Source: Thermoplasmatales archaeon
GTDB lineage: Archaea > Thermoplasmatota > Thermoplasmata > Thermoplasmatales > Thermoplasmataceae
NCBI GenBank assembly: GCA_026127925.1
Contig: JAJSLM010000011.1
Location: forward strand, 1-33,910
DNA length: 33,910 bases
Reading direction: 5' to 3'
In this document: piece by piece, positions 16,423 through 24,614 of the stretch
Position numbering within the stretch: the first letter of the stretch is position 1
How the letters are laid out: the number at the start of each line of letters is the position of its first letter
Made by a program: the position numbers and the translations under genes
Notes under the pieces: model-generated
The model's input: only the letters and a program-made list of their open reading frames with translations
Told to the model about the DNA's origin: nothing
Databases searched by the model: none

Positions 16423-17952
16423 CTACGGTTTCTGGGTTTTATCTTTAAATTCACGAGACATGTGTGGAAGACGGCCATAGATGAAGAATGCCGAAATTAT
16501 AGTGAATGAGGACAGAATGAACAGAATGAGGAAAGATTCCTGTATAGCAGAAGACATTGCTATGGCATTAATTCCGTATTTGCCTGGATTCGTAGAAGTC
16601 ACATGGCTCATCAAGTCCAGTTCTTTATATCTAGAATAGATAAATGCAGTCAGGATAGAGAGGATAACGCTTCCTCCCATATTGCCCATAAATTGTACAA
16701 TAGAACTTGACGCACCAATATCACGTGGTTCTGCTGAGTACTGCGCCGAAAGAGTTGTGGCAGCCATCGTAAATCCAATGCCAAAGCCTATGGGGATCAG
16801 CCCCTCCACCAAGCCTAAGACAGGAAATGGGCCCACAAATATATAGGGTTGTATACTCGGCGACATTTTTAGAAGGGGCAGAAACCCCAGTGCCATGCAA
16901 ATCGTCCCGACAATGCAAAAAAACCTGTAAGATAGCTTTGGCAATAAAATCCCTCCAAGCATTGACCCCATCACCATTGGAACGACGAAACCGTACAGAA
17001 CGTTTCTGAGCATATTTGATGTCCCGAAAAGAACCTCCGTTACAAATATGGCGATGAATGTGCTAAGGGAAAAAAGAACTCCGCCACGAAAGAAACTAAG
17101 AAAACTGTCTGAAACTATCGTTTTATGCCTGAACATTCTGAGAGGTATAACCGGCTCTTCCGCAACCTGCATTTCCACTAGCAAGAAGAAGGCCAATAAT
17201 ATCAGGCCGAATACAAAAAAGGCAATAGTCATGGGATCTCTCAGGGACCATCCGGAATATGCCATTTCTATTAAGGGGAATGTCAGAAGTGAGACCCATG
17301 AAACAAGAAGAATGGAACCCAAATAATCAAACTTTCCACGCAAACTGGGTTTTAGTGGGCTCAGTAAAAACCATACAAGAATGAAAGAGACTATGCCGAA
17401 CGGAATATTCACATAAAAAACCCATCTCCAGCTTGTCGTATCAACGATGAATGCTCCAATTTCAGGGCCAGCCACAATGGCAATCCCAATGAAGCTGGTT
17501 ACAGCACCAGTCAGTTTAGCCCGTGCACTTGGAGGTAGAACCACTGCAATCACTGCGAGTCCTACGGGCAGAAATCCACCGCTTCCAAGACCCTGAACTG
17601 CCCTGAACCCAATCAATTCTGGTAGATTCTGACTCAATCCTGCCAAGATTGAACCTATGATGAAGATAACTAATGTTGCCAGAAGAATTATTCTCTTACT
17701 GAAGTGGTCGGAAAGTTTCCCAAATATAACCATCCCGATCGCGGATGAAGTAATATAAGCATCAATCAGGAAAGCAAGACCATTGGGCTGGTGTAACGCG
17801 CCAACTATGGCTGGCATTGCGGTTGTTACAATAAGATTGTCGAGAGCACCCATTAGCACCCCCATTACAATTGCGACCGTTATTAGATAAGGGTGACTTG
17901 TGGATTGCATTCTTTTATTAATTTCGTTACCTCGATTCTCATCAAGAGACAC
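16423..17952 (-). CDS. MFS drug exporter, DHA2 family (EmrB/QacA-like, 14 TM)
   Basis: 509 residues with fourteen predicted membrane segments. Family motifs: GALDNLIVTTAMPAIV in TM1, GKLSDHFSKR after TM2, FRAVQGLGSGGFLPVG in TM4, and GPEIGAFIVDTTSWRWVF with VNIPFG around TM5. These proton antiporters expel cationic or lipophilic drugs. The start is GTG at 17950-17952, placed directly after the MarR stop codon with no spacer, so the two are co-translated and the exporter is under MarR control. The pair lies within the tRNA-associated island and is likely horizontally acquired. Confidence 0.92.
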   Translation of the reverse strand: MSLDENRGNEINKRMQSTSHPYLITVAIVMGVLMGALDNLIVTTAMPAIVGALHQPNGLAFLIDAYITSSAIGMVIFGKLSDHFSKRIILLATLVIFIIGSILAGLSQNLPELIGFRAVQGLGSGGFLPVGLAVIAVVLPPSARAKLTGAVTSFIGIAIVAGPEIGAFIVDTTSWRWVFYVNIPFGIVSFILVWFLLSPLKPSLRGKFDYLGSILLVSWVSLLTFPLIEMAYSGWSLRDPMTIAFFVFGLILLAFFLLVEMQVAEEPVIPLRMFRHKTIVSDSFLSFFRGGVLFSLSTFIAIFVTEVLFGTSNMLRNVLYGFVVPMVMGSMLGGILLPKLSYRFFCIVGTICMALGFLPLLKMSPSIQPYIFVGPFPVLGLVEGLIPIGFGIGFTMAATTLSAQYSAEPRDIGASSSIVQFMGNMGGSVILSILTAFIYSRYKELDLMSHVTSTNPGKYGINAIAMSSAIQESFLILFILSSFTIISAFFIYGRLPHMSREFKDKTQKP

Positions 17953-18435
17953 TTATTCACTATCCGTTTTCTCCAGATTGCCCAGTACCTTTACCATAGT
18001 TGAAATAATTCTAGAGAATGCACTCATATCTTCAATATTTAGTGACTTCTCAAGTTTCTCTGTCATTGACTGTTGCATTTTCTGATACTTCAGAAGCCTC
18101 TCTTTTCCATTTTCTGAGATTGATATCTCAACTTTCCTCCTGTCTTTGTCGCTTCTGATCCTATATATATAATTTAATGCAATCAATCCATCTAGTAGAT
18201 CAGTGATACTAGGGAGGGTCGTCCCTGAATAGGAAGATATCTCTTTGGGGGAGATTTCTTTTCGCATAGATATCACTTGCAATGCCCACGCCTGCGGTAA
18301 TGTAAGTTGTGCCTTTCTCGCATTTATCTTGGAAATTTTCGTGAATTTTGATATCAGCGTTCCAAAATCTGTCCAAACTCCCTCAAAACTTTCAACTCTG
18401 TTGTTGAATAACTTATCCTGCCCCTTTCTTGACAT
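17953..18435 (-). CDS. MarR-family transcriptional repressor
   Basis: 160 residues. Winged helix: 'ISPKEISSYSGTTLPSITDL' followed by the wing 'RIRSDKDRRKVEISISENGK', in which the D-x-R-R-x motif is diagnostic of MarR. MarR proteins are dimeric repressors released by the drugs that their neighbour exports. Two tandem palindromes lie 2-30 bases before the ATG, between it and a TATA-like AAATATATTTAG. Binding there would block transcription of both genes, so autoregulation is very likely. Confidence 0.92.
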   Translation of the reverse strand: MSRKGQDKLFNNRVESFEGVWTDFGTLISKFTKISKINARKAQLTLPQAWALQVISMRKEISPKEISSYSGTTLPSITDLLDGLIALNYIYRIRSDKDRRKVEISISENGKERLLKYQKMQQSMTEKLEKSLNIEDMSAFSRIISTMVKVLGNLEKTDSE

Positions 18436-18436
18436 A

Positions 18437-18465
18437 TTAGGTAACCTAATAGTTAGGTATCCTAA
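18437..18465. promoter_or_regulatory. Tandem MarR operators
   Basis: TTAGGTAACCTAA (18437-18449) and TTAGGTATCCTAA (18453-18465) are perfect 13-base palindromes around a central base. Their centres are 16 bases apart (about 1.5 helical turns). They fill the space between the TATA box and the marR start codon. Confidence 0.75.
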
Positions 18466-18563
18466 ATATATTTCTATTCACGACAAACCTTACTTTTATA
18501 TAGAACTGGAAAAGCGAAACTGAAAATTGGTTTCTTCTTGTTTTTTTAAGAATAACCGGATAT

Positions 18564-18923
18564 TCAGATCCGCATAGTATCAGTTCTGAAGTCCAATTTC
18601 AATCCAATCATTTGAAGTATTTCTACTCCAATTATGGCTGGAAAATCTATATTTTCGAGAATTATGAATTCCGGTTCAGAAACGATAACCCCGTTCAGTT
18701 TTAGATTCTCGAATGTCAGGGAACCGTGCAATTCTCTGATGGACAACCCTGGAATTGAAACGGGAATTTCACCGTAAGATACAAATCCAAGTTGTTCTGG
18801 CCTGATTCCATTGGGCAATACAACACCGATATAGTTCCCTTCAGCTCCAGAATCTATCAAAGCGGAGACTTTGACACTCTTGATTGTGCCCTTTATTTCA
18901 ATCTAATCGATGATCAATCCCAT
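18564..18923 (-). pseudogene. Clan AA (retropepsin-like) aspartic protease, with in-frame amber codon
   Basis: From ATG 18921-18923 the frame reads MGLIID, then TAG (18903-18905), then IEIKGTIKSVKVSALIDSGA and on to the end (RTDTMRI). ALIDSGAEGNYIG is the active-site D-S/T-G-A motif, and 'FPAIIGVEILQMIGLKLDF' is the second conserved element. The family consists of about 110-120-residue single-domain proteases in prokaryotes. Skipping the N-terminal strand by starting at the TTG at 18860 would remove part of the fold, so I favour a recently broken gene. Amber readthrough or an ATT/ATA start after the TAG cannot be excluded. Confidence 0.65.
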
Positions 18924-18937
18924 GTGAAAAAGCGTCC

Positions 18938-19149
18938 TTATGTTGGGTTCTCTTTGAACGCCTCAACTTTTCTGGTGGTATCATTGATTACCAATGCAGC
19001 AATTATACCTGTCTTTTGCTTCTTATCTCCAACTTCTATGTCTCTTGAATAGACAACAACAACACTCCAATAACCCTGATTGAATTTTGCGGATGCAATT
19101 CAACGGTGAGTCTCACATCTTTAATGTCCATCTGGATTTCTTGATCCAT
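18938..19149 (-). pseudogene. Broken copy of the 75-aa small protein
   Basis: ATG at 19147-19149 starts MDQEIQMDIKDVRLTVE, closely matching the intact gene at 14328-14555. Then about 40 bases are missing and the frame shifts to an early stop. Past the lesion the old frame is still readable, as VINDTTRKVEAFKENPT to TAA at 18938-18940. That end is 15 bases before the ATG of the decayed protease, so the ancestral arrangement was small protein followed by protease. Confidence 0.75.
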
Positions 19150-19297
19150 AGCATACATATTATAGTAGGTTTAATAAACATTGTTTTGGATTCCAATCAA
19201 TAGATTTTCTCTTGAAAATACAATACGAGAGCAAGGTTGTAAGTTTTGAAAAATATAATTATATTTCAATCATTATATTTATGGGCTCGACCGGATT
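18975..19297. repeat. Right direct repeat of the island (copy B), running into the intact tRNA-Val
   Basis: Partner of 14344-14702 in the same orientation. The non-coding part between the small gene and the tRNA is conserved almost as well as the gene. The repeat ends inside the T-arm of the complete tRNA gene. Confidence 0.85.
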
Positions 19298-19353
19298 CGA
19301 ACCGGTGACCTCCTCCGTGTCAGGGAGACATCATACCGCTAGACTACGAGCCC
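19282..19353 (-). tRNA. tRNA-Val (GAC anticodon)
   Basis: Minus strand. Acceptor stem GGGCTCG pairs with CGAGCCC; discriminator A; anticodon stem TCTCC/GGAGG around loop CTGACAC, giving anticodon GAC; T-arm ACCGG-TTCGAAT-CCGGT is perfect. 72 bases, no intron, CCA not encoded (TAA follows the discriminator). Its 3' end is the sequence repeated at 14688-14702 and 16329-16340, marking it as an integration target. Confidence 0.95.
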
Positions 19354-19652
19354 GATAGATTATTTAACGCTACCGTTTATCATTGGTTCGTATATAATGA
19401 TTATTTCTGCAAACACTTGATTATGAAGTCCTATCCAATAACAGGAAATTGGAAGGAGATGAGAATCAGAATTATGTTATGAGAACATGAATTCAAATTT
19501 CCAAAGTGAATCTTAAGCTTTGGTGGTTGATTCGCAACAGCACGGATTTTGTTCTTCTCGGAGTTGGAAATTATTGATAAGAGAAAAATCAGCAATGTTG
19601 ATAGTTCACTGGAAAGCAAAAAAAGTTAAAAGCAGAATTATAATAGCGATCA
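19354..19652. other. 299-base gap between tRNA-Val and the nucleotidyltransferase
   Basis: AT-rich. It contains TATATA near 19391 upstream of the tRNA and a GTTAAAAG box about 28 bases before the ATG at 19653. No gene or RNA is recognised. Confidence 0.45.
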
Positions 19653-20738
19653 ATGGGCATAAAAGCTGTTGTAATGGCTGGAGGCAAAGGGACACGCCTC
19701 AGACCGATAACTTATTCTATTCCAAAACCACTTGTCCCTATAGCTGGTAAACCGTGCATAAATTACATTCTTGATTCTTTTTACAATATAGACGTGCGTA
19801 ACGTCATTGTAACCACCGGTTACAAGTATGATTCGCTCATCAATGGCATAATGAAGGCCAAGCATCAGGATCAGAATATCTTGTTCTCCGTTGAACTTGA
19901 AGCAGCAGGTACAGCGGGCAGTGTTAAATTGGTGTCAAGGTTTCTGGATGACACATTCCTTGTCGGAAGCGGGGACATCCTGATGGATTTCCGGTTAAAG
20001 AAGATGCTTGACTTTCACAAGAAGAATGGTGCAAAGGTAACAGTCGCGCTCACAACAGTGGAGGATCCGAGCCAGTTTGGTATTGTTGAATTGCGCGATG
20101 ACAAGATTATGAGATTCCAGGAAAAGCCAAAGGCAGGCGAAGCATTCTCCAATCTTGTTAATGCAGGCCTATACATAATTGAACCGGAGATAATGGATCT
20201 CGTTCCTCGTGGAGTACCATATGATTTCGCTAAGGATTTATTCCCTAAGCTACTTAGCAGCGGGGTCGATATTTACGGTTATAGAGGGGAAGGAACATGG
20301 TTGGATACCGGAAGACCGAATGACATGATAAGGGCAAATCAGTTAATGACAGAAAAGTACGGTCTGGAATTTAACAATCCCAATCTATCTGGTCATTTGA
20401 TAATGAACACGATATATGGGAAACTCAGTGCCTCCTCAATTGTTGGGCCTTCTTATATCGGTTACGGCGTCACTCTGGGAAATAATTGCAGGGTTTCCGG
20501 ATCAGCTATATATGATGGGGTAGAGGTTGGAGATGACGTAATTATAGAAAACTCAATCTTAATGGACGGCGTAAAAGTCATGGGCTCATCCAAGGTTATA
20601 AATTCAGTGGTGATGAACGGCACTTCGTTAGGTAAGATGTGTGAAATTCATGACAGTGTGCTTGCACCGAGGATGAACCTGCAAGAAAACTCGAGAGTTT
20701 ATAACCTTGCTTTATCACCAGAAACGCCAGAGGATTAA
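19653..20738 (+). CDS. Sugar-1-phosphate nucleotidyltransferase with left-handed beta-helix tail (GMP/TMP-glucose type)
   Basis: 361 residues. The Rossmann-like nucleotidyltransferase domain (1-235) has AGGKGTRLRPIT, PKPLVPIAGKP, the metal-binding GSGDILMD and FQEKPK. The C-terminal about 110 residues show the hexapeptide pattern of a left-handed beta-helix (IVGPSYIGYGVTLGNNCRV and so on). Such proteins make NDP-sugars for glycan or glycolipid synthesis; GDP-mannose or dTDP-glucose cannot be separated by eye. The 3' end overlaps the converging membrane-protein gene by 24 bases. Confidence 0.9.
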   Translation: MGIKAVVMAGGKGTRLRPITYSIPKPLVPIAGKPCINYILDSFYNIDVRNVIVTTGYKYDSLINGIMKAKHQDQNILFSVELEAAGTAGSVKLVSRFLDDTFLVGSGDILMDFRLKKMLDFHKKNGAKVTVALTTVEDPSQFGIVELRDDKIMRFQEKPKAGEAFSNLVNAGLYIIEPEIMDLVPRGVPYDFAKDLFPKLLSSGVDIYGYRGEGTWLDTGRPNDMIRANQLMTEKYGLEFNNPNLSGHLIMNTIYGKLSASSIVGPSYIGYGVTLGNNCRVSGSAIYDGVEVGDDVIIENSILMDGVKVMGSSKVINSVVMNGTSLGKMCEIHDSVLAPRMNLQENSRVYNLALSPETPED

Positions 20739-21101
20739 CATCAAGAACAAAATTAAGAGACCAGAGATCAGGAAAATCAGCATGATCCTCTTGCCAAAGC
20801 CCAAAACAATGGGGAAAAAACCTAATAATATCACAGTCTTGAATCTCGTTTCAGGAATACTGTTTTCGCTCTGTGGTTGCTGGTGCTCCATCGGGGTCGT
20901 GAAACGGCTAGAAAGGTATAATGAAAGTACGAAAAAAATACCGAAAACTATCAAGGCTACGCCGATGATCCCCATAAAATACCTCGCTATGGCCGGATTC
21001 ATCATGTAGAGCCTAAATAACCCGAATCCAGAAAACAAAATTGTGCCTATGGACAACAGCCAAAGTGACAAATTTATTATTAGGAAGCGGCCTTTAATCA
21101 T
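20715..21101 (-). CDS. Small four-helix membrane protein, function unknown
   Basis: 128 residues with membrane segments at about 8-30, 38-63, 87-101 and 105-126, and a hydrophilic loop (FTTPMEHQQPQSENSIPETR) between the second and third. The third and fourth helices and the C-terminus 'MLILWRFW' resemble the short archaeal DUF131/TIGR00304-type membrane proteins, but I cannot confirm this. The ATG is only 4 bases after the coiled-coil gene, so both are co-transcribed. Its end overlaps the nucleotidyltransferase gene. Confidence 0.6.
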   Translation of the reverse strand: MIKGRFLIINLSLWLLSIGTILFSGFGLFRLYMMNPAIARYFMGIIGVALIVFGIFFVLSLYLSSRFTTPMEHQQPQSENSIPETRFKTVILLGFFPIVLGFGKRIMLIFLISGLLILFLMLILWRFW

Positions 21102-21105
21102 ACGT

Positions 21106-21993
21106 TTAGAGGAAACCCGCCTTTTGTAAAACGAGAAGGTCTTCAGTGGTTAACTGTTCGCCATTCTTAAAACGGTCAAACAGGGTAGAAGCCTTCTTTT
21201 GCAGTTCCCCTTCTTTTTCTTTCTTTTTTGTAGCCTTAGCCTTCGTCCTTAGTGTAGAAATAACTTTCTCCAGGTCCCTTAGGTCATTCTTTGCCTTAAT
21301 GAATTCTTCATGTTCTTTCGTTGACTCTTGACTGAATTTAATAAATTGTTCGTGAAGCTCATCAGCCTGTTTCCTTGTCTCATCAATGTTCGTGAGCTGT
21401 TCATTGATTTCCTCGCTAAGTGCCGTAATTGCTGTAGAAATATTGTCAATCTCTTTTTTCTTCGCTTCTGCCAACTTTCTCGTTTCAGAAATCTTATCTA
21501 TTAATTCTTTTGTCGACTTGTTTGAGCTCAGCTCTTTCTCTCTCATTTCCTTGAGTTTTATTATCTCGTTGTTGAGTTTTCTAATTTCAGAGACTACCTT
21601 TTGTTCCTCTTTCTTTTCTAGCAAGGTCGTTTGCTGCTTTGTTTCAAGCCTCTTCAATTCCTTTTCCTTAAATCTCAATGTCTGCCGATCGATACCCTTA
21701 ACGTCTATCTCATCCCTGAGCTTAGCATATTCTCGTTTCAAGTCCGAAAGAATCTTGTATAAATCTTCCTTCTCAGTTCTTAGTTTTTGTACTTGCTCAA
21801 TTAAATTATTCTTCTCGGCAATTTTCTTCTTTGCCTCTTCTCGCATTTCGTGGACTTTATCATTAAGAATATCTCTCTGCTCGGCAAACTTATGGCTCTC
21901 AGCTGCAGCCTCATCTCTCATTTTAATATGCTCTTCAACTTGTTCCCTAATTGCAGCATGTTTTTGATCAAATTCTTCAAGAAGTTCTGTCAT
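21106..21993 (-). CDS. Archaeal coiled-coil protein (COG1340-like)
   Basis: 295 residues, nearly all charged heptad repeats rich in Lys, Glu and Arg, from residue 1 to about 260. A short globular end reads KKASTLFDRFKNGEQLTTED followed by LLVLQKAGFL. That C-terminal 'F..F..GE.LTTEDLL.LQKAG' motif is the conserved part of the COG1340 family of uncharacterised archaeal coiled-coil proteins. It has no ATPase head, so it is not an SMC. A membrane protein follows at 4 bases, suggesting a shared role at the membrane. Confidence 0.8.
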   Translation of the reverse strand: MTELLEEFDQKHAAIREQVEEHIKMRDEAAAESHKFAEQRDILNDKVHEMREEAKKKIAEKNNLIEQVQKLRTEKEDLYKILSDLKREYAKLRDEIDVKGIDRQTLRFKEKELKRLETKQQTTLLEKKEEQKVVSEIRKLNNEIIKLKEMREKELSSNKSTKELIDKISETRKLAEAKKKEIDNISTAITALSEEINEQLTNIDETRKQADELHEQFIKFSQESTKEHEEFIKAKNDLRDLEKVISTLRTKAKATKKKEKEGELQKKASTLFDRFKNGEQLTTEDLLVLQKAGFL

Positions 21994-22307
21994 TTTAATC
22001 CGTCACAGAAGTAAAATCTGCATAGCCGAATCAAATAAATACCTTTCGCAATAAAATCTTCGTTTTGTCAAATTTCTAAAACGTCTGGTAAAATCTTCAA
22101 TTTACGGTTGCTGCGATTATTTCGTTGGAAAAATTGGCTCAAATTGTATATTTTACACTCAGACTATCAGTGTTTCTGACATTTATAGCCAGATGAACGA
22201 GAGGGTTCTAATTTATATCAAATGATGCCTAAGCAGGGAAACAGAAATAAGTGTCGCACGGTAGTAAATCAAAAGAATTATTTGTAAAGTAATAATGCGA
22301 AAGGGAG
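21994..22307. other. 314-base divergent intergenic region before cobQ
   Basis: It separates the coiled-coil gene (minus) from cobQ (plus). I looked for the conserved blocks of a cobalamin riboswitch and do not find them. A GAATTATTT box about 27 bases before the TTG start of cobQ is the only promoter-like feature. Confidence 0.45.
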
Positions 22308-23750
22308 TTGAAAGGACGTAAAATTATTCAGGTTATCGGGACTTCATCGGATTCCGGAAAAAGCACTATAACAATGGCACTTTGCAGGGCGTTGTCCGAT
22401 CTTGGCATAAGGGTATATCCATTCAAATCTGTTAACATGTCGCTGAACTCAATATCCGTTCAGGGCGAGTTTGAAATATCTCGGTCGCAGTGGCTACAGG
22501 CTATTGCCTCACGTGTCAAGCCTATCCCAGAAATTAATCCTATACTCATCAAGCCAGAAGGAGGCATGAAATCACAGATCATTAGCATGGGGAAGTCTCT
22601 TGGTAAGTTGTCTTACGCCGAGTACGGAAAATTTCTTAGGGAACAAGGAAAATCTATTATACGCCAGAGCTTGGATAAGCTCCTGGAATTGAGTGACGTT
22701 GTTATCGCTGAAGGCGCAGGATCTGCAGCTGAAATAAATCTCTACGAGAGAGACCTTGCTAACGACTTCGTATCTAGTATCTATAACACGCCAATGATCT
22801 TGGTATCCGACATCGAAAGGGGGGGCGCTTTTTCTTCTATTTATGGTGTAGTCAAACTTATGCAGAGACCAGAATTGCTAAGATGGATAGTTATAAACAA
22901 GATGCGTGGAGACAAGTCTCTGCTTAAGGACGGGATCAGGAAAATTGAGGACCTGACGGGGAAAAAATTGATAGCTGTGATTCCGTATATGGATTTCACG
23001 TTGCCCGGAGAGGATTCGCTTGACTATGCAAAGACGAAGTTACACGGGACAAAAGTGTGCGTAGTAAAGTATCCACACATGGAAAACTACAGCGATGTTG
23101 ATCCGTTTTATATTTCTGGTGTTGGAATCAACATAATTGACCAAAGGAACGTGAATGATCTAAAGGTGTGTGATGCCATCATTTTGCCCGGATCAAAAAA
23201 TGTTGAAGCCGATCTTAGGTTTATGAGGGAAACAGGCATAGATCAGCAGATAATTGATGCCGGTTCCGAGGGCAAAAAAATACTCGGAATCTGTGGTGGG
23301 TACCAGATGCTTGGTAACGAAATCATTGATAAAGGTGGTGTGGAATTGAAGAATGCAAGTATCAGGGGATTGGGTCTTCTAAACTGCAAAACTATATACG
23401 TCGAAAAAAAGAGCGTCAGGAATGTCAGTTACCGGCCTCAGAATGAATTCTTCAAGAGTGAAAAGAAGATGAATGGCTACGAGATACATTACGGTCAGGT
23501 TGCAACCAAGGAAACCCCAGCCTTTTTAATCGAGGGACAAGGCGAGGGTTCTATCAGCATTAACGGGAATATCATCGGGACAAATATCCATGGAGCACTT
23601 GAGCATCCTGTTGTCTTATCATACATTCTAGGCATGAAGCAGAATTTTGATTTCATGGGTCTTGTTGAGGAAAACATAAAAATGTTCACAAAACACTTCA
23701 TGCAAAACGCAGACCTCACAGAGATTCTTGAATATATTCATGAAGATTGA
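22308..23750 (+). CDS. cobQ: Cobyric acid synthase
   Basis: 480 residues. The N-terminal dethiobiotin-synthetase-like domain has a modified P-loop (GTSSDSGKST, residues 11-20), ILIKPEGGMKSQ and AEGAGSAAEINL. The C-terminal glutamine amidotransferase domain has the nucleophile in ILGICGGYQMLGNE (about residue 327) and a histidine in GTNIHGALEHP. It amidates four side chains of adenosylcobyrinic acid a,c-diamide using glutamine and ATP. The start is TTG at 22308; GGGAG abuts it with no spacing, so a leaderless transcript is more likely than Shine-Dalgarno initiation. No other cobalamin gene is in the window. Confidence 0.95.
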   Translation: MKGRKIIQVIGTSSDSGKSTITMALCRALSDLGIRVYPFKSVNMSLNSISVQGEFEISRSQWLQAIASRVKPIPEINPILIKPEGGMKSQIISMGKSLGKLSYAEYGKFLREQGKSIIRQSLDKLLELSDVVIAEGAGSAAEINLYERDLANDFVSSIYNTPMILVSDIERGGAFSSIYGVVKLMQRPELLRWIVINKMRGDKSLLKDGIRKIEDLTGKKLIAVIPYMDFTLPGEDSLDYAKTKLHGTKVCVVKYPHMENYSDVDPFYISGVGINIIDQRNVNDLKVCDAIILPGSKNVEADLRFMRETGIDQQIIDAGSEGKKILGICGGYQMLGNEIIDKGGVELKNASIRGLGLLNCKTIYVEKKSVRNVSYRPQNEFFKSEKKMNGYEIHYGQVATKETPAFLIEGQGEGSISINGNIIGTNIHGALEHPVVLSYILGMKQNFDFMGLVEENIKMFTKHFMQNADLTEILEYIHED

Positions 23751-23808
23751 ATGACCCGAAACAAAGGAATCGAAACATGTTTAAGCCTCAAAGATCTGGG
23801 CTCGATGC

Positions 23809-24456
23809 TTAGGCAATTCCTAAGGCATTCCAGATTTCCTGGTTAATGGCTTTTGTAGAAGCAACAGGATCCGATGACCCGTATACCCCCCTTCCAACAA
23901 TGATGTAATCTGCTCCAGCCTCCATCGCCTCCGCCGCCGATCCACCCTGGGCTCCAACCCCTGGCGCTGCTATTTTTACCTCTGGAGCAAGATCCCTGAT
24001 TTCCCTTAGCATCTTATAATTGTTTCCGGGTGCGATCATCCCATAAACTCCACAATCGATCGAGGTTTTGACAAGGTCATGAACGTGTTCCTTCATGAAC
24101 TCAGAATATCCAGGATGGCTCATTGCGACCACTGAGAAAACCTTCATATTTCCAGCGGCTTCAACTACCGCTGAAAGTGAATCTCTGCCAAGGAAGGAAT
24201 GGCTTATTATACCCCATGCACCAGCGTTCTCGACTCTGTTGGCTATATTTGAATTCGTATACGGGATATCTGCAACCTTGAAGTCGCATAAAACATTAGT
24301 TATTTTGGAAAGTTCTGTTACGATAGAAATGCCCTTATCCATTACGGTTATCCATTGTAACTTTACAGCAAATATATCCTCTGAGATTTTCTTTGCGATT
24401 TGCAATACTTGTTTACTGTCCGCCAGATCAAGTGCAACTATAAGCCTGGAATCCAT
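23809..24456 (-). CDS. pyrF: Orotidine 5'-phosphate decarboxylase
   Basis: 215 residues, the archaeal length. The catalytic lysine lies in DFKVADIPYTN (D-x-K-x-x-D arrangement). The N-terminal LIVALDL and the phosphate-binding segments APGVGAQGG and ADYIIVGRGVYGSSDP are intact. It makes UMP, the last de novo pyrimidine step; pyrE lies about 1.6 kb away on the other strand. GTATTATAAAAGG on the minus strand, centred near 24483, points to a leaderless start at the ATG 24456. Confidence 0.96.
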   Translation of the reverse strand: MDSRLIVALDLADSKQVLQIAKKISEDIFAVKLQWITVMDKGISIVTELSKITNVLCDFKVADIPYTNSNIANRVENAGAWGIISHSFLGRDSLSAVVEAAGNMKVFSVVAMSHPGYSEFMKEHVHDLVKTSIDCGVYGMIAPGNNYKMLREIRDLAPEVKIAAPGVGAQGGSAAEAMEAGADYIIVGRGVYGSSDPVASTKAINQEIWNALGIA

Positions 24457-24539
24457 ATATGACTTGATGTCGCGCCTTTTATAATACTTTTCTAGTCGTA
24501 TGAAATAAGTTAAAGAACAGAGGTATATCGATAATTATT

Positions 24540-24561
24540 CTGTTTTAGAAATTTCTAACAG
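24540..24561. repeat. Near-perfect palindrome between ftsZ end and pyrF promoter
   Basis: CTGTT and AACAG arms enclose AGAAATTTCT (a perfect 10-base palindrome) with two extra T bases on the left. It has no loop, so a protein-binding site is more likely than a terminator. It lies about 60 bases upstream of the pyrF TATA box. Confidence 0.45.
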
Positions 24562-24614
24562 AGTTATCATTAAAAGATAAAAAAATTAAGTTTGGAGGAC
24601 ATTATTGGAGATAT

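Noticed and set aside
21386-21967. 193-codon plus-strand ORF
   Set aside because: Ser/Phe-rich antisense shadow of the coiled-coil gene.
22000-22307. Cobalamin riboswitch before cobQ
   Set aside because: None of the conserved blocks could be found, and such riboswitches are not typical of archaea.
23797-23805. TGGGCTCGA, nine bases of the tRNA-Val 3' end, between cobQ and pyrF
   Set aside because: A nine-base match is expected by chance in a window of this size about one time in four, and there is no flanking homology.
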